Below, in pieces: positions 51,565 through 61,041 of a stretch of DNA of 64,000 nucleotides. The position numbers and the translations under genes were made by a program. Positions within the stretch are counted from its first letter, which is position 1; every line of letters starts with the position of its first letter. Under the pieces are notes generated by a model that was not told the origin of the DNA, did not search any database, and saw nothing but the letters and a program-made list of their open reading frames with translations. Source of the DNA: Paraburkholderia bannensis (GTDB taxonomy: Bacteria; Pseudomonadota; Gammaproteobacteria; Burkholderiales; Burkholderiaceae); the NCBI RefSeq assembly GCF_014200455.1, contig NZ_JACHBW010000028.1, positions 1-64,000 of the forward strand. The letters run 5' to 3'.

Positions 51565-52085
51565 GATGCGGCTCCTGATAGAAGTACCGGAGTCACATCT
51601 TAAAAATTCACGCCACTGGGGCCAATCAGACAAGTTCGATTGCGCTGACGAGACACGGGCTGCACTTCGTCGTCAGGTTCGCGCTAATGGTGAGTCATGC
51701 GAAATAAATAAGCAGGTTTTGTAGCGTTTAAAGGCTTTGCGCATCAATTGGCGAGCGCCTTTAGTCAGACAAATAAGTCCCGTTAAATTACGATATCAAA
51801 TCAATTAACTTACATTTTTATTAAGTCATAGAAGACCTCGAAGTCCCTCCGTGATGTAGCTGAAATGCATCAACCAATTGAAATATAAATTAACTTCTGG
51901 AATGATATCGATTCTCATTCTCTCGGCGACCCCACGATGGTCGTCGGGGCTTTAAATCAAGAATAGCCAGCCTCGTCAGTCCCTGTGCGCAATTTGGGGC
52001 GGCCAGCCAGCCATCGCCGTCCAGGCCGAACGCGCCGCCATCGCGCGTTCCACCGGACGGATTTCTTTTGTCGCACAGGGAACCC
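51565..52085. other. AT-rich promoter region of the siderophore receptor
   Basis: About 520 bases. 51690-51900 is the most AT-rich stretch of the window. It contains a Fur-box-like site at 51903-51917 and a possible -35 TTGAAA at 51878-51883. About 165 nt separate the box from the receptor start. I see no gene. Confidence 0.6.
51903..51917 (+). promoter_or_regulatory. Fur-box-like site
   Basis: TGATATC-G-ATTCTCA matches the Fur 7-1-7 pattern (TGATAAT-x-ATTATCA) at 11 of 14 arm positions. It falls where the -10 of a TTGAAA promoter would lie and is upstream of a catecholate siderophore receptor, so iron repression is likely. Confidence 0.6.
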
Positions 52086-54290
52086 ATGTTGATCAGGACG
52101 CCGCTCGCGAGTGCGCTCGCGCTAGCTTTTGCCTTGCCGTTTGCTTCTTCCGCGCTCGCCCAGAGCGCGCCTGCCGTTGCCGCTTCGGGCGCCGCCGCCA
52201 CGTCGGCCGCGTCGAAAGCCAATGCCAAGGCCGACGACAACGGCACGCTGCCCGCCGTCGCCGTGAGCGCGGAGGCCGCTGCGCAGGACTTCCAGGCCGA
52301 AAAATCGACCGTCGGCGCGAAGACGCCCACGGCGCTGCGCGATATTCCGCAGACGGTAACGGTCATCAACAAGGCGCTGATCCAGTCGCAAGGCGCGACC
52401 TCGTTCCAGGACGCGCTGCGCAACGCGCCCGGCATCACCATCGGCGGCGCGGAAGGCGGCCAGATCGGCAACAACATCAATCTGCGCGGCTTCACGGCGC
52501 AGAACGACATCTATCTGGACGGCTTCCGCGACCGCAACCAGTACTATCGCGACACCTTCGATCTCGAATCGATCGAGGTGCTGTACGGTCCGTCGTCGAT
52601 GCTGTTCGGCCGTGGCTCCACGGGCGGCGTGATCAACCAGGTGAGCAAGCAGGCCGGTCTCAAGCCGCTCACGGAAGTCTCGTCCACCATCGGCACCGAT
52701 GACCGCTATCGCGCGACGCTCGACGTCGATCGTGCGCTTGGCGATCACGCGGCGTTCCGTCTGAATGCGTTCGGCCAGTCGCTGGGTTCGACCCGCGACG
52801 AGATGATGAACAAGGACTACGGCTTCGCGCCGACGCTGCGCTTTGGCATCGGCACGCCCACCGAAGTCACGCTTTCGGCGCTGATCCAGCACAACTACGA
52901 CCAGCCCGATTACGGCGTGCAGTCGATCAACGGTCATGCGTTCGCGCCGTCGAAGAGCACGTACTACGGCTTGACCGACGACCGCACGATCCAGGATCTT
53001 CAGACGGTTTCCGCGCGCGTCGATCACAAGTTCAACGATCAGTTCAAGATCAGCAACCAGACCGGCTTCTCGCACTCGCTCACCGACGCGCGCGAAACAG
53101 CCGCGCAGGCGGTCCTCACGGGGCCGCTGTCGAGCAGCACGGCGCTCAAGAACGGCAACTACACGACACTGCCGCTTTCCGATCTCTACGTGAAGCTGCA
53201 GAGCCACGATCGCGTGATCGAGAATCACTCGGTCTATAACGATACGATGGCGCAGTACAAGTTCAACACCGGCTTCGTGAAGCACGAGATGATCGCGGGT
53301 GTTGAAGTGGGCCACGACAGCTACACGAATCAGGCCTACACGCGCAACAATCTTCCGATCGTTTCGCTGCTCGACCCCGTCTATATTCCGACGCCCTCGA
53401 ACGTCACCACGACGGTCGGCAATCACGCGGAATCGGGCGCGACCACGCTGGCGGCGTATTTCAACGAAACGATGTCGCTGGGCGAGCACTGGAAACTGAT
53501 TGGCGGCGTGCGCTGGGATCGCTTCCAGGCGCATATTACGAACTCCATCAGTGCTCCGAACTATGCGGCGCAGACCAATACGTTCACGAGCGTGCGCGCC
53601 GGTGCGATCTATCAGCCGACCGACTGGCAGTCGTATTACTTCTCGTACGGCACGTCGTTCGATCCGTCGCTGGAAGCGCTGACCGTCACGAACAACACCC
53701 AGGGTCTCGCGCCCGAGCACACCAAGTCGTATGAGGTGGGCGGCAAGTGGGATCTGCTGGGCGGCAACTTGTCTGTGACTTCGGCGTTCTTCCAGCAGGA
53801 AATGGATAACGCGCGTACGCAGACATCGACCGGCGAATACACGCTCGAAGGCGATATTCGCGTGCGTGGCTTCCAGGCGGGCGCAACCGGCCACATCACC
53901 GACAAGTGGCAGGTGTTCGCGGGCTACACCTATATGGACGCCATCGTGCTCAAGGCCGCCGACGGCACCCAGGGCAAGACGCCTGCGAATACGCCGCGCA
54001 ATACCTTCACGCTGTGGACCACCTATGCGTTCACGCCGCATTGGGAAGTGGGCGGCGGCCCGACCTATATGTCGTCGCGTTACGCGGCCAACACGAACTA
54101 CGTGCAGGTGGGCGGCTACACGCGCTGGGACGCGATGGCCGCGTATCACGAGAAGAAGTGGGACGCGAGACTCAATTTGCTGAACCTGACGAACAAGTTC
54201 TACTATGACGCCCTCATCCAGTCGGATGGCGGACGTTCGGTGCCGGGCGTGGGTCGTACGTTGCTCGCGACGTTCGATTACCGCTTCTGA
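52086..54290 (+). CDS. TonB-dependent catecholate siderophore receptor, Fiu/PiuA-like
   Basis: 734-residue outer membrane receptor. The signal peptide is residues 1-26 (cleavage near ALA-Q). The plug domain (about 70-185) has RDIPQTVTVINKALIQSQGATSFQDALRN and the VLYGPSSMLFGRGSTGG block. The 22-strand barrel ends in the aromatic FDYRF. It imports ferric catecholate or related siderophores with TonB energy. ATG 52086 has AGGGAA upstream. The PiuC hydroxylase and a PepSY-TM protein follow, a known arrangement for iron-regulated loci. Confidence 0.9.
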   Translation: MLIRTPLASALALAFALPFASSALAQSAPAVAASGAAATSAASKANAKADDNGTLPAVAVSAEAAAQDFQAEKSTVGAKTPTALRDIPQTVTVINKALIQSQGATSFQDALRNAPGITIGGAEGGQIGNNINLRGFTAQNDIYLDGFRDRNQYYRDTFDLESIEVLYGPSSMLFGRGSTGGVINQVSKQAGLKPLTEVSSTIGTDDRYRATLDVDRALGDHAAFRLNAFGQSLGSTRDEMMNKDYGFAPTLRFGIGTPTEVTLSALIQHNYDQPDYGVQSINGHAFAPSKSTYYGLTDDRTIQDLQTVSARVDHKFNDQFKISNQTGFSHSLTDARETAAQAVLTGPLSSSTALKNGNYTTLPLSDLYVKLQSHDRVIENHSVYNDTMAQYKFNTGFVKHEMIAGVEVGHDSYTNQAYTRNNLPIVSLLDPVYIPTPSNVTTTVGNHAESGATTLAAYFNETMSLGEHWKLIGGVRWDRFQAHITNSISAPNYAAQTNTFTSVRAGAIYQPTDWQSYYFSYGTSFDPSLEALTVTNNTQGLAPEHTKSYEVGGKWDLLGGNLSVTSAFFQQEMDNARTQTSTGEYTLEGDIRVRGFQAGATGHITDKWQVFAGYTYMDAIVLKAADGTQGKTPANTPRNTFTLWTTYAFTPHWEVGGGPTYMSSRYAANTNYVQVGGYTRWDAMAAYHEKKWDARLNLLNLTNKFYYDALIQSDGGRSVPGVGRTLLATFDYRF

Positions 54291-54341
54291 ACCGGAAGGT
54301 TGGTAACCGGCGCTAATCAAGTCTCCACGCCGGTGTCACGC

Positions 54342-54368
54342 AAAGCCCGCATGATTGCGGGCTTTTGT
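54342..54368 (+). terminator. Intrinsic terminator of the siderophore receptor gene
   Basis: A 9-bp stem AAAGCCCGC (54342-54350) with GCGGGCTTT (54357-54365) and a 6-nt loop, followed by TGTGC. It lies 51 nt after the stop codon, which suggests that piuC has its own promoter or depends on read-through. Confidence 0.7.
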
Positions 54369-54440
54369 GCGTCCATACCCTCTGTAATGCCGCGTAATGA
54401 AACCAGTTAGTTTCATGCGCAACGATCGAAGGAAACGACG

Positions 54441-55124
54441 ATGCTGATCCATATCCCGAACGTCCTGACGCCCGAACAGGTGCAGGCGATGCGCGCGCGG
54501 CTCGACAACGCAGACGACGCCTGGGTTGACGGCCGCGCGACGGCCGGCTGGCAAGGCGCGCCCGTCAAGCGCAATCAGCAGATCGCCGAGCACACCCCGC
54601 TGGCGCGCGAACTGGGCGATGTGGTGCTGGCCGCCATCGAGCGCAATCCGCTCTTCATCAGCGCGGCGCTGCCCAATCAGGTGTATCCGCCACTGTTCAA
54701 CCGCTACGAAGGCGGCATGACGTTCGGCTCGCATGTCGATGGTGCGGTGCGCGTGCTGCCCAACGGCGTGAAGCTGCGCACCGATGTTTCGGCGACGCTG
54801 TTTCTTTCCGCACCCGACGAATACGACGGCGGCGAGCTGGTCGTCGAAGACACCTACGGCGTGCAGGAGGTGAAGCTGCCGGCGGGCGACATGATCGTCT
54901 ATCCGGCCACGAGCCTGCATCAGGTGAATCCGGTCACGCGCGGCGCGCGCGTGGGCAGTTTTTTCTGGGTGCAAAGCCTCGTGCGCGACGACACCAAACG
55001 CGCGCTGCTGTTCGACATGGACACCGCCATTCAACGCCTGAACGCGAGCGACGCGGACGCGCAGGCGCGCCGCAGCCTCGTGGGCTGTTATCACAATCTT
55101 TTGCGTATCTGGAGCGAGACGTGA
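54441..55124 (+). CDS. piuC: Fe(II)/2-oxoglutarate-dependent hydroxylase PiuC (PKHD-type)
   Basis: 227-residue PKHD-type dioxygenase (E. coli YbiX, Pseudomonas PiuC). The iron triad H98-x-D100 (GSHVDGAV) and H160 (TSLHQVNP), with the 2-oxoglutarate-binding arginine in VTRGAR, are all present. These genes are nearly always next to Fiu/PiuA receptors, as here, but their substrate is unknown. The stop overlaps the next start (GTGA, 55121-55124). Confidence 0.9.
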   Translation: MLIHIPNVLTPEQVQAMRARLDNADDAWVDGRATAGWQGAPVKRNQQIAEHTPLARELGDVVLAAIERNPLFISAALPNQVYPPLFNRYEGGMTFGSHVDGAVRVLPNGVKLRTDVSATLFLSAPDEYDGGELVVEDTYGVQEVKLPAGDMIVYPATSLHQVNPVTRGARVGSFFWVQSLVRDDTKRALLFDMDTAIQRLNASDADAQARRSLVGCYHNLLRIWSET

Positions 55125-55804
55125 GTTCTACTGAAAGCGCCGTATTGATCGACGATCAGCAACGTAGCGAGCGCACGAAGCGCTCGCGCCGCGCCACTTT
55201 CATCAAGTGGCTGCGCAAGGTGCATGGCTGGGTGGGCTTGTGGGGCGCGGCGCTCGGCTTGCTGTTCGGCGTCACGGGCTTCGTGCTCAATCACCGCATG
55301 GAGCCGCTGCGCATTTCGCCGGGCGCGCCGCAGGTTTCTTCGATGCAGCTGGACGTGCCCGATCCCGCGCCCGAAACGCCGCGCGATCTCGTCAAGTGGC
55401 TGAAGTCGCAGCCCGATCTGAAGCTGCCGCAACGCATGGGCCGCGTGCAGAAGGAGCCGGAGCACAAGGTGGCCTGGGGCGATCGCACCGTGGTCCAGCC
55501 CGAGCACTGGCAGATCATGTTCACCGCCCCGCATGAAAGCGTGAGCGCCGAATACTGGGTGGGCAACGATACGGTTTCGCTCAAACGCTCCGACAATTCG
55601 CTGATGGCGACCATCACGAACCTGCACAAGGGCGTGGGCATGAGCATCGGCTGGGTGCTGTTCATCGACACCTTCGCGGGCGCGCTCATCCTGCTCTCGC
55701 TCACGGGCGTGCTGCTGTGGACCGAGCTGAACAAGCGCAAGACGGTGGGCGCGGTGCTGGTGATCGGCTCGATCGTCGTGGCGGTGTGCGTCGGGCTGGC
55801 CTGA
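55121..55804 (+). CDS. PepSY-associated TM-helix protein, PiuB-like
   Basis: 227-residue inner membrane protein with about three membrane segments (residues about 35-60, 168-190, 200-225) and a periplasmic part between the first two. Conserved histidines HGWVGLWG (near 36) and NLHKGVGM (near 169) are typical of the PepSY-TM family that acts with siderophore receptors, probably in ferrisiderophore reduction. GTG start, translationally coupled with piuC. It is shorter than classical PiuB proteins. Confidence 0.83.
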   Translation: MSSTESAVLIDDQQRSERTKRSRRATFIKWLRKVHGWVGLWGAALGLLFGVTGFVLNHRMEPLRISPGAPQVSSMQLDVPDPAPETPRDLVKWLKSQPDLKLPQRMGRVQKEPEHKVAWGDRTVVQPEHWQIMFTAPHESVSAEYWVGNDTVSLKRSDNSLMATITNLHKGVGMSIGWVLFIDTFAGALILLSLTGVLLWTELNKRKTVGAVLVIGSIVVAVCVGLA

Positions 55805-55807
55805 GCG

Positions 55808-56737
55808 TTACCCGGTCCGATCCGCGCGGCTCAGATGCCGCGCCAAATAGTCGATAAAGGCGCGCACCTTGGGCGGCAAAAAACGGTTGGGCGGATACAG
55901 CAGCCAGACCGGGCCCATATAGGCGCGCGCCTCGAAGATCCATTCTGGCAGCACCTGCACGAGCCGACCGTCGCGCAACGCTTGGGCGGCAGTGAATTCG
56001 GGCAGGCAGGCGATGCCCCAATCTTCCATCGCCGCTTCCAGACGCGCGCCTGTATGGTTCGCGATATAGCGGCCCTTCACCTCGACGGTCTGCGTTTGCG
56101 CGCCCTGGCGCAGACGCCAGCGGTGATCGTCGGCGGTTTCACCCAGCCATAGGCAATCGTGCTGCGCCAGTTCGCGCGGGGCAAGCGGCGTGCCGTGCGC
56201 GGCCAGATACGCGGGCGACGCGCACAGCAGCCAGCGCACCTCGCCCAACTGGCGCGCGGCAAGTCCGGGCGGCGGCGTGCGCGTCGCACGGATCACCAGA
56301 TCCAGACCGTCGCGCAGCGGATCGACTTCATGGTCGATAAAGACGAGTTGCACATCCACTTCAGCGAACTCGCGCAAAAAGCCCGGAATCAGCGGATGAA
56401 TCACGGTCTTGGCATAGGCCGTGGGCGCGGCGACGCTCACGCGGCCCTGCGGTCTGGCGGCGAGCTGGCCTGCGGCGTCGATGGCGCCTGCTGCCGAGCC
56501 GACCATGTCGCGGCAATGCCGATACACCTGCTGGCCCGATTCGGTCACGCGAATCTGGCGCGTCGAGCGCTCCAGCAGACGCGCGCCTAGCGCTTCCTCC
56601 AGACGTTTGATCTGGCGGCTGACCGTCGACGGCGTGCTGCCCAACTGGCGCGCGGCCACCGAGAAATTGCCGGCCTCGACCACGCGCGCGAAGGTCGCGA
56701 GGTCAGGGAGCAGGGCGAAAAGTTCGGTCGGGTTCAT
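55808..56737 (-). CDS. LysR-family transcriptional regulator
   Basis: 309-residue LysR regulator. The N-terminal helix-turn-helix is FARVVEAGNFSVAARQLGSTPSTVSRQIKRLEEALGARLL. The C-terminal effector domain has the features of the CrgA-like subgroup (RPQGRVSVAAPTAYAKTVIHPLIPGFLREFAEVDV). ATG 56737 begins MNPTELFALLPDL. It is divergent from an EamA transporter gene about 100 nt away and is its likely regulator. The ligand is unknown. Confidence 0.87.
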   Translation of the reverse strand: MNPTELFALLPDLATFARVVEAGNFSVAARQLGSTPSTVSRQIKRLEEALGARLLERSTRQIRVTESGQQVYRHCRDMVGSAAGAIDAAGQLAARPQGRVSVAAPTAYAKTVIHPLIPGFLREFAEVDVQLVFIDHEVDPLRDGLDLVIRATRTPPPGLAARQLGEVRWLLCASPAYLAAHGTPLAPRELAQHDCLWLGETADDHRWRLRQGAQTQTVEVKGRYIANHTGARLEAAMEDWGIACLPEFTAAQALRDGRLVQVLPEWIFEARAYMGPVWLLYPPNRFLPPKVRAFIDYLARHLSRADRTG

Positions 56738-56837
56738 CTGTGCAATCAAAACATAAAAGCTGTGCGCGGTAGCCAGATTATCGTCACGAATGCAAAGCAG
56801 GACAATGGCCGCTCCCGCCATCCACGAGGTTTCCGCC

Positions 56838-57761
56838 ATGTTTTCGCGCTTCGCCCGCCTGATGCATCTCGCCGACTGGCTGCTGCTCGCCGTCGCCATT
56901 GTCTGGGGCACGAGTTACGGCGTGGTCAAGCACGCGCTGGCGTTTTATCCGGTATTGGGGTTGTTGGCGTTGCGGTTTGCGCTGGCATTCGTGCTGCTCT
57001 CGCCCGCGCTTCGGACACTGCGCGGCGTCTCGCGCAAGGCGCTAGGCGGCGCGATGCTGATGGGCGGCCTGCTGCTCGCGATTTTTTTGTGTGAGGCATT
57101 TGGGCTGGCATTCACGCGCGCCTCCAATGCGGCATTTCTGGTGAGCCTGTGCGTGGTGTTCACGCCGATGTTCGAATGGGCCATGTTGCGGCGCAAGCCC
57201 TTGCGCGCGGAGTGGCTCGCCGTGGCCGCTTCACTCGCGGGGGCCTGGCTGTTGACGGGCGGACTCCACGCGCTAAATGGGGGCGACTCCCTGATCGTGC
57301 TTGCGGCAATGCTGCGAGGCTTTGCGGTCTGTGTGACCAAGCGCGTCATGCGCGACGCAAAGCTCGATCCGCTTGCCGTCACGGCGGTGCAAGCGGGTTG
57401 CGTGGCGAGCGGCAGCATCGTGCTCGCCGTGGTCTTCGCACCTTCGCAATGGCAGCCGTTGCCGGCGCTGGCGACGCATCTATCGTTCTGGGGCAGCGTG
57501 ATCTGGCTTGTACTGGGTGCGACCCTCTTCGCCTTCTTCGTCCAGAACTACGCCGTACGCCGCAGCAGTCCAACGCGCGTGGCCTTGCTGATGGGCAGCG
57601 AACCCGCGTTTGGCGCGCTTTTCGCGTGCCTCTGGCTGGGCGAACGCCTGAGCGTCGTGGCGTGGACCGGCGGTGCGCTGATTGTCGCCGCTTCGCTGCT
57701 CGCAACGGTGCAATGGAAGCGCGCCGACGCCGCCGCGCTCACCGAAGCCGCGAACGCCTGA
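56838..57761 (+). CDS. EamA/DMT-family transporter
   Basis: 307-residue membrane protein with ten predicted helices in two EamA repeats (residues about 8-135 and 145-290). Motifs are WGTSYGVVKHAL at the start of the first repeat and GSEPAFGALFACLWLGERLS near the end of the second. These carriers export metabolites or amino acids. The start is uncertain: ATG 56838 has GAGG at good spacing, while ATG 56790 and 56805 are possible. It is divergent from the LysR gene and convergent with cobF. Confidence 0.83.
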   Translation: MFSRFARLMHLADWLLLAVAIVWGTSYGVVKHALAFYPVLGLLALRFALAFVLLSPALRTLRGVSRKALGGAMLMGGLLLAIFLCEAFGLAFTRASNAAFLVSLCVVFTPMFEWAMLRRKPLRAEWLAVAASLAGAWLLTGGLHALNGGDSLIVLAAMLRGFAVCVTKRVMRDAKLDPLAVTAVQAGCVASGSIVLAVVFAPSQWQPLPALATHLSFWGSVIWLVLGATLFAFFVQNYAVRRSSPTRVALLMGSEPAFGALFACLWLGERLSVVAWTGGALIVAASLLATVQWKRADAAALTEAANA

Positions 57762-57776
57762 AGCGGCTTCGCCCCA

Positions 57777-58547
57777 TTAGTCCTTCACGCCGCGCTTGCG
57801 CAGCAGATACGTATCCATGATCCATCCGTTGGCTTCGCGCGCTTCGGCGCGCACGCGCACGATCTGGTCCTTCACTTCGTCCAGCGGCCCGGCCATGAGA
57901 ATCTCGTCGGGCGTGCCCACATAAGCACCCCAGTAAATATCGAGGTCCTCGCCCGCGATCTGCGTATAGGCATTTTGTGCGTCGAGCATCACCACGGCGC
58001 TGTCCGCATCGTCGGGAAAGCCGTTTTCCGCGAGACGCCGCCCGGTCGTGATGCTCACCGGCTTGCCGATGAAGTTCAGCGGCACGCGGTGCTTCGCCGC
58101 CAGCGCCTGCACGCTGCTGATACCCGGAATGACCTCGAACTCGAACGCGATACGCCCATCGGCGAGGATCGCATCGAGAATGCGGATCGTGCTGTCATAG
58201 AGCGATGGATCGCCCCAGACGAGGAACGCGCCGCATTGTCCATCGGCGAGTTCGCTCTCGATCAGACCTTCAAACACGCGCTGCTTGTCGCGATTGAGTT
58301 CGTCCACGGCGGCCTTGTATTCGACGCCATCGCGCCGCCGCTCGGGGCTGCTTGCCTCCACGATCCGATAATCAGGATTCCGGATAAATCGTGCGCAGAT
58401 TTCCTTGCGCAGCGCGACGAGCTTGTCTTTCGCCGGACCTTTATCCATCACGAAGAATACGTTGGCGGCGTTGAGCGCCTCGATGGCTTGCACGGTCAGA
58501 TAGTTGGGATCGCCCGCGCCGATGCCGATAATCAGAATCTTTTTCAC
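57777..58547 (-). CDS. cobF: CobF-like precorrin-6A synthase (deacetylating)
   Basis: 256-residue tetrapyrrole methyltransferase-fold protein. The N-terminal KILIIGIGAGDPNYLTVQAIEAL and the CGAFLVWGDPSLYDSTIRIL and EVIPGISSVQALAAKH blocks are those of CobF, which methylates C-1 and removes acetate in aerobic cobalamin synthesis. GTG 58547 is taken as the start. No other cobalamin gene is in the window, and both neighbours are transporter genes. The gene is an orphan here, either part of a scattered pathway or a family member with another role. Confidence 0.82.
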   Translation of the reverse strand: MKKILIIGIGAGDPNYLTVQAIEALNAANVFFVMDKGPAKDKLVALRKEICARFIRNPDYRIVEASSPERRRDGVEYKAAVDELNRDKQRVFEGLIESELADGQCGAFLVWGDPSLYDSTIRILDAILADGRIAFEFEVIPGISSVQALAAKHRVPLNFIGKPVSITTGRRLAENGFPDDADSAVVMLDAQNAYTQIAGEDLDIYWGAYVGTPDEILMAGPLDEVKDQIVRVRAEAREANGWIMDTYLLRKRGVKD

Positions 58548-58756
58548 GTTGAAGTCTGCACAAGAGAGTCGCCGCCGCGCGGCACAGATGCGGCGATGAT
58601 AGCGCGAGTCCGCCATCCGACGACCACGCGCATGACACGCCAGATGCCCGGATCGTGGCCCGCCGCCGCATCGAAGTAATTTTCTTCAATACGCACGCTC
58701 TGGCCTTGCGTACGCTCGACGCTGAATCATCGCCGTTGGGCGTATCGAGGAGAATC

Positions 58757-59344
58757 GTGAGTACCGTACTTTCCATGGCCGCCTTCGCACTGGCCACATC
58801 CATCACGCCAGGTCCCGTCAATATTGTCGCGCTCGGTGCGGGCGCGCGTTATGGCTTGCGCGCGAGCCTGCGCCACGTCACGGGCGCAACGGTGGGCTTT
58901 GCGCTGCTGTTGCTGCTGATCGGCCTCGGTCTGCACGAACTGCTCGTGCAATGGCCGATGCTCACGCGCGTAATCGAATGGGCGGGCGTGGCGTTTCTGC
59001 TTTACGTCGCGTGGAAACTCGCTGCCGACGATGGCCGTATCGACACCACGGGCGCAGCGCGCGGCCCCACGCTGCTCGCTGGCGCGGCGATGCAATGGCT
59101 CAATCCCAAGGCGTGGCTCGCATCGGTCGCGGGCATGGGCGCCTACGCGGCCTCCGGCGAAAAAGCGCTCGTATGGCAGTTCGCGGCAATCTACTTCGTG
59201 GTCTGTTTCGCGTCGATTGCTTGCTGGGCATGGGCGGGCGCATCGCTGCGCCAGGCCTTGCGCGAACCGGAGCGGGTGCGCTTGGTGAACCGGACGATGG
59301 CGGCGCTGCTGGCGGCAAGCGCCTTATGGCTGCTGCTCGATTAA
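58757..59344 (+). CDS. LysE/RhtB-family amino acid exporter
   Basis: 195-residue membrane protein with five to six helices. The N-terminus MAAFALATSITPGPVNIVALGAGARYGLRAS is the LysE/RhtB signature, and AMQWLNPKAWL is the second conserved block. It would export an amino acid or derivative. GTG 58757 has a GAGGAG site 5 nt upstream. It is convergent with an AraC regulator 10 nt away, a pairing often seen for this family. Confidence 0.88.
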   Translation: MSTVLSMAAFALATSITPGPVNIVALGAGARYGLRASLRHVTGATVGFALLLLLIGLGLHELLVQWPMLTRVIEWAGVAFLLYVAWKLAADDGRIDTTGAARGPTLLAGAAMQWLNPKAWLASVAGMGAYAASGEKALVWQFAAIYFVVCFASIACWAWAGASLRQALREPERVRLVNRTMAALLAASALWLLLD

Positions 59345-59354
59345 AGCCTGTGCG

Positions 59355-60182
59355 TCAGCCGCGATATTGTCCCGGCGTGGCTGCGACGAACTGGCGAAAC
59401 ACGCGCTGCAAATGTGCCTGATCGGCGAAACCGGCTTCTGCGGCCACATCGGCAATGGCGTGGCCGCGACGCAATTGCGCGCGGCTGAATTCGATGCGCC
59501 GATTGACCAGGTAGGCATGCGGCGTGAGGCCGTATTGCTCGCGAAACGCGCGAATCAGGTATGAAGGCGATAGCTCCGCCGCCGCGCAGATGTCTTCGAG
59601 CTTGAGCGCGCGCGTGTAGTTATCGTCGATGAATTCGGCGGCGCGCACGATGCGCTGATCCGGCGCGCGTGACGCGTCGCCATCGGGCGCGGGATTGAGC
59701 GTTTGCTGGAGCAGCGTGAAATACTGCGTGGCCGCGCTCTCCTTGCGCCATGCGTCCACCTGCGGATCGACCAGCAGGTCGTACAGCGCATTCAAGCCGT
59801 CGAACAGATCGGCGTCCCACGAGAGTGTCTGCTCGAATGGGCGATAACCTTCTTGCGCGCCAAAACCCAATGTCTGTTGCAGGCGCGCGAGCCAGTCCAC
59901 GTCGATATGAAACATGCGATAGGTCCACGCTTCGTCGTCGGCGGGATTGCAGGCGTGCGCCACTTGCGCATTGATGACGACAACCGCGCCTGCATGAATG
60001 TGCTCCAGCGTGTCGCCGTTCAGATAGGTGCTGCGGCCGCCCAGAATCGAGCCGATCGAGAACGTGCTGTGCGCATGGCGGCCGTAGCGGACCTTGCGGC
60101 CATCGGCGATGGCGCGCACTTCGATGAAAGGCAGGGCGTCGTCGCGCCAGAAATTGGGCGTGGCGTCAGTGGATTGGGGCAT
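59355..60182 (-). CDS. AraC-family transcriptional regulator
   Basis: 275-residue regulator. An N-terminal AraC-type ligand domain (cupin-like, HAHSTFSIGSILGGRSTY) is followed by two C-terminal helix-turn-helix motifs: LKLEDICAAAELSPSYLIRAFREQYG and HAIADVAAEAGFADQAHLQRVFRQF. GAGG lies 7 nt before ATG 60182. It is convergent with the LysE-type exporter gene, which is its probable target together with itself. Confidence 0.88.
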   Translation of the reverse strand: MPQSTDATPNFWRDDALPFIEVRAIADGRKVRYGRHAHSTFSIGSILGGRSTYLNGDTLEHIHAGAVVVINAQVAHACNPADDEAWTYRMFHIDVDWLARLQQTLGFGAQEGYRPFEQTLSWDADLFDGLNALYDLLVDPQVDAWRKESAATQYFTLLQQTLNPAPDGDASRAPDQRIVRAAEFIDDNYTRALKLEDICAAAELSPSYLIRAFREQYGLTPHAYLVNRRIEFSRAQLRRGHAIADVAAEAGFADQAHLQRVFRQFVAATPGQYRG

Positions 60183-60318
60183 GGCGGACCTCGAAAGCGA
60201 TGCCTTCGTGAATCGCATGCTATTCACGAAGACATGGGAACTTGATCTTAACGCGGCGCGGCGCGCAAGTCGTGTTAGTTTGGCGGCTCGCCTCAATTCG
60301 AACGGATACCCACTGCCT

Positions 60319-60858
60319 ATGAACGCGACTGCGAACGCGACTGCGAATACCCCTTTGCTGACGATCCGCACGCTCAACGAAAACGATATCGGTGCCTTTC
60401 GCGCCTTGCGTGTGCATGCGGCAGCCGACACGCCGTTCGCCATTGTCTCTACACCCGAGGAAGAAGCGCGCTCGACTGCCGAAGACATTATCGCGCGCGT
60501 GCGGGAAACCGATCAGCAGGCGATGTTCGGCGCATTCAATGGCGAGACGCTGATCGGAATCGCTGGCTGGCGGCGCGAGCAGCGTGTGAAATGGGCGCAC
60601 AAATCGCTGATCTGGGGTGTTTTCGTCGATCCGGCTTATCGGCGTGCAGGCATTGCGCGGCGCCTCATTGAAACCGCCATCGAACGCGCCAAAGAGAGTG
60701 GCGTCGAACAGGTTCAATTGAGTGTCTGTACGCAGAATTCGCGCGCGCAAACGTTGTACTTGTCCTTGGGTTTCGTTATTTACGGTCGGGAGATGCGCGC
60801 GCTGAAAATCGGCGACGAGTATTTCGACGAAGATCTGATGGTGCTGATGCTCGACTGA
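60319..60858 (+). CDS. GNAT-family N-acetyltransferase
   Basis: 179-residue acetyltransferase. The acetyl-CoA-binding motif A is WGVFVDPAYRRAGIARRLIETAIERAKESG (R/Q-x-x-G-x-A type, about residues 95-124), and motif B is ALTLYLSLGFVIYG-like (SRAQTLYLSLGF). The N-terminus NATANATANTP is a short repeat. The substrate (amine or protein N-terminus) is unknown. The ribosome binding site is weak, so the start is moderately sure. Confidence 0.83.
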   Translation: MNATANATANTPLLTIRTLNENDIGAFRALRVHAAADTPFAIVSTPEEEARSTAEDIIARVRETDQQAMFGAFNGETLIGIAGWRREQRVKWAHKSLIWGVFVDPAYRRAGIARRLIETAIERAKESGVEQVQLSVCTQNSRAQTLYLSLGFVIYGREMRALKIGDEYFDEDLMVLMLD

Positions 60859-61041
60859 TCTCGCCTTGAATGCGCTTGCAATCGCGCCAATTCTGTCTGT
60901 GCGTTGGCGCACGAATTAAGTACATTCATCATTTCGTCATACAACCCGGTCGATAATCCACTCCGAATAAATTGGCCTTCGTGTCACGAGGCGTGCAAAC
61001 GATAGCGCGCCCGGTACGGTCAAGGCCTCGGGGATTTCGAC

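Noticed and set aside
52122..54320. Minus-strand open frame of 732 codons opposite the siderophore receptor
   Set aside because: Antisense shadow of a clear TonB-dependent receptor, Arg/His/Val-rich with no motif.
60931..60957. Sigma-28 promoter for the CheA-like gene (GTCGATAA)
   Set aside because: The -10 resembles the consensus but no TAAAGTTT-like -35 lies 11 nt upstream.
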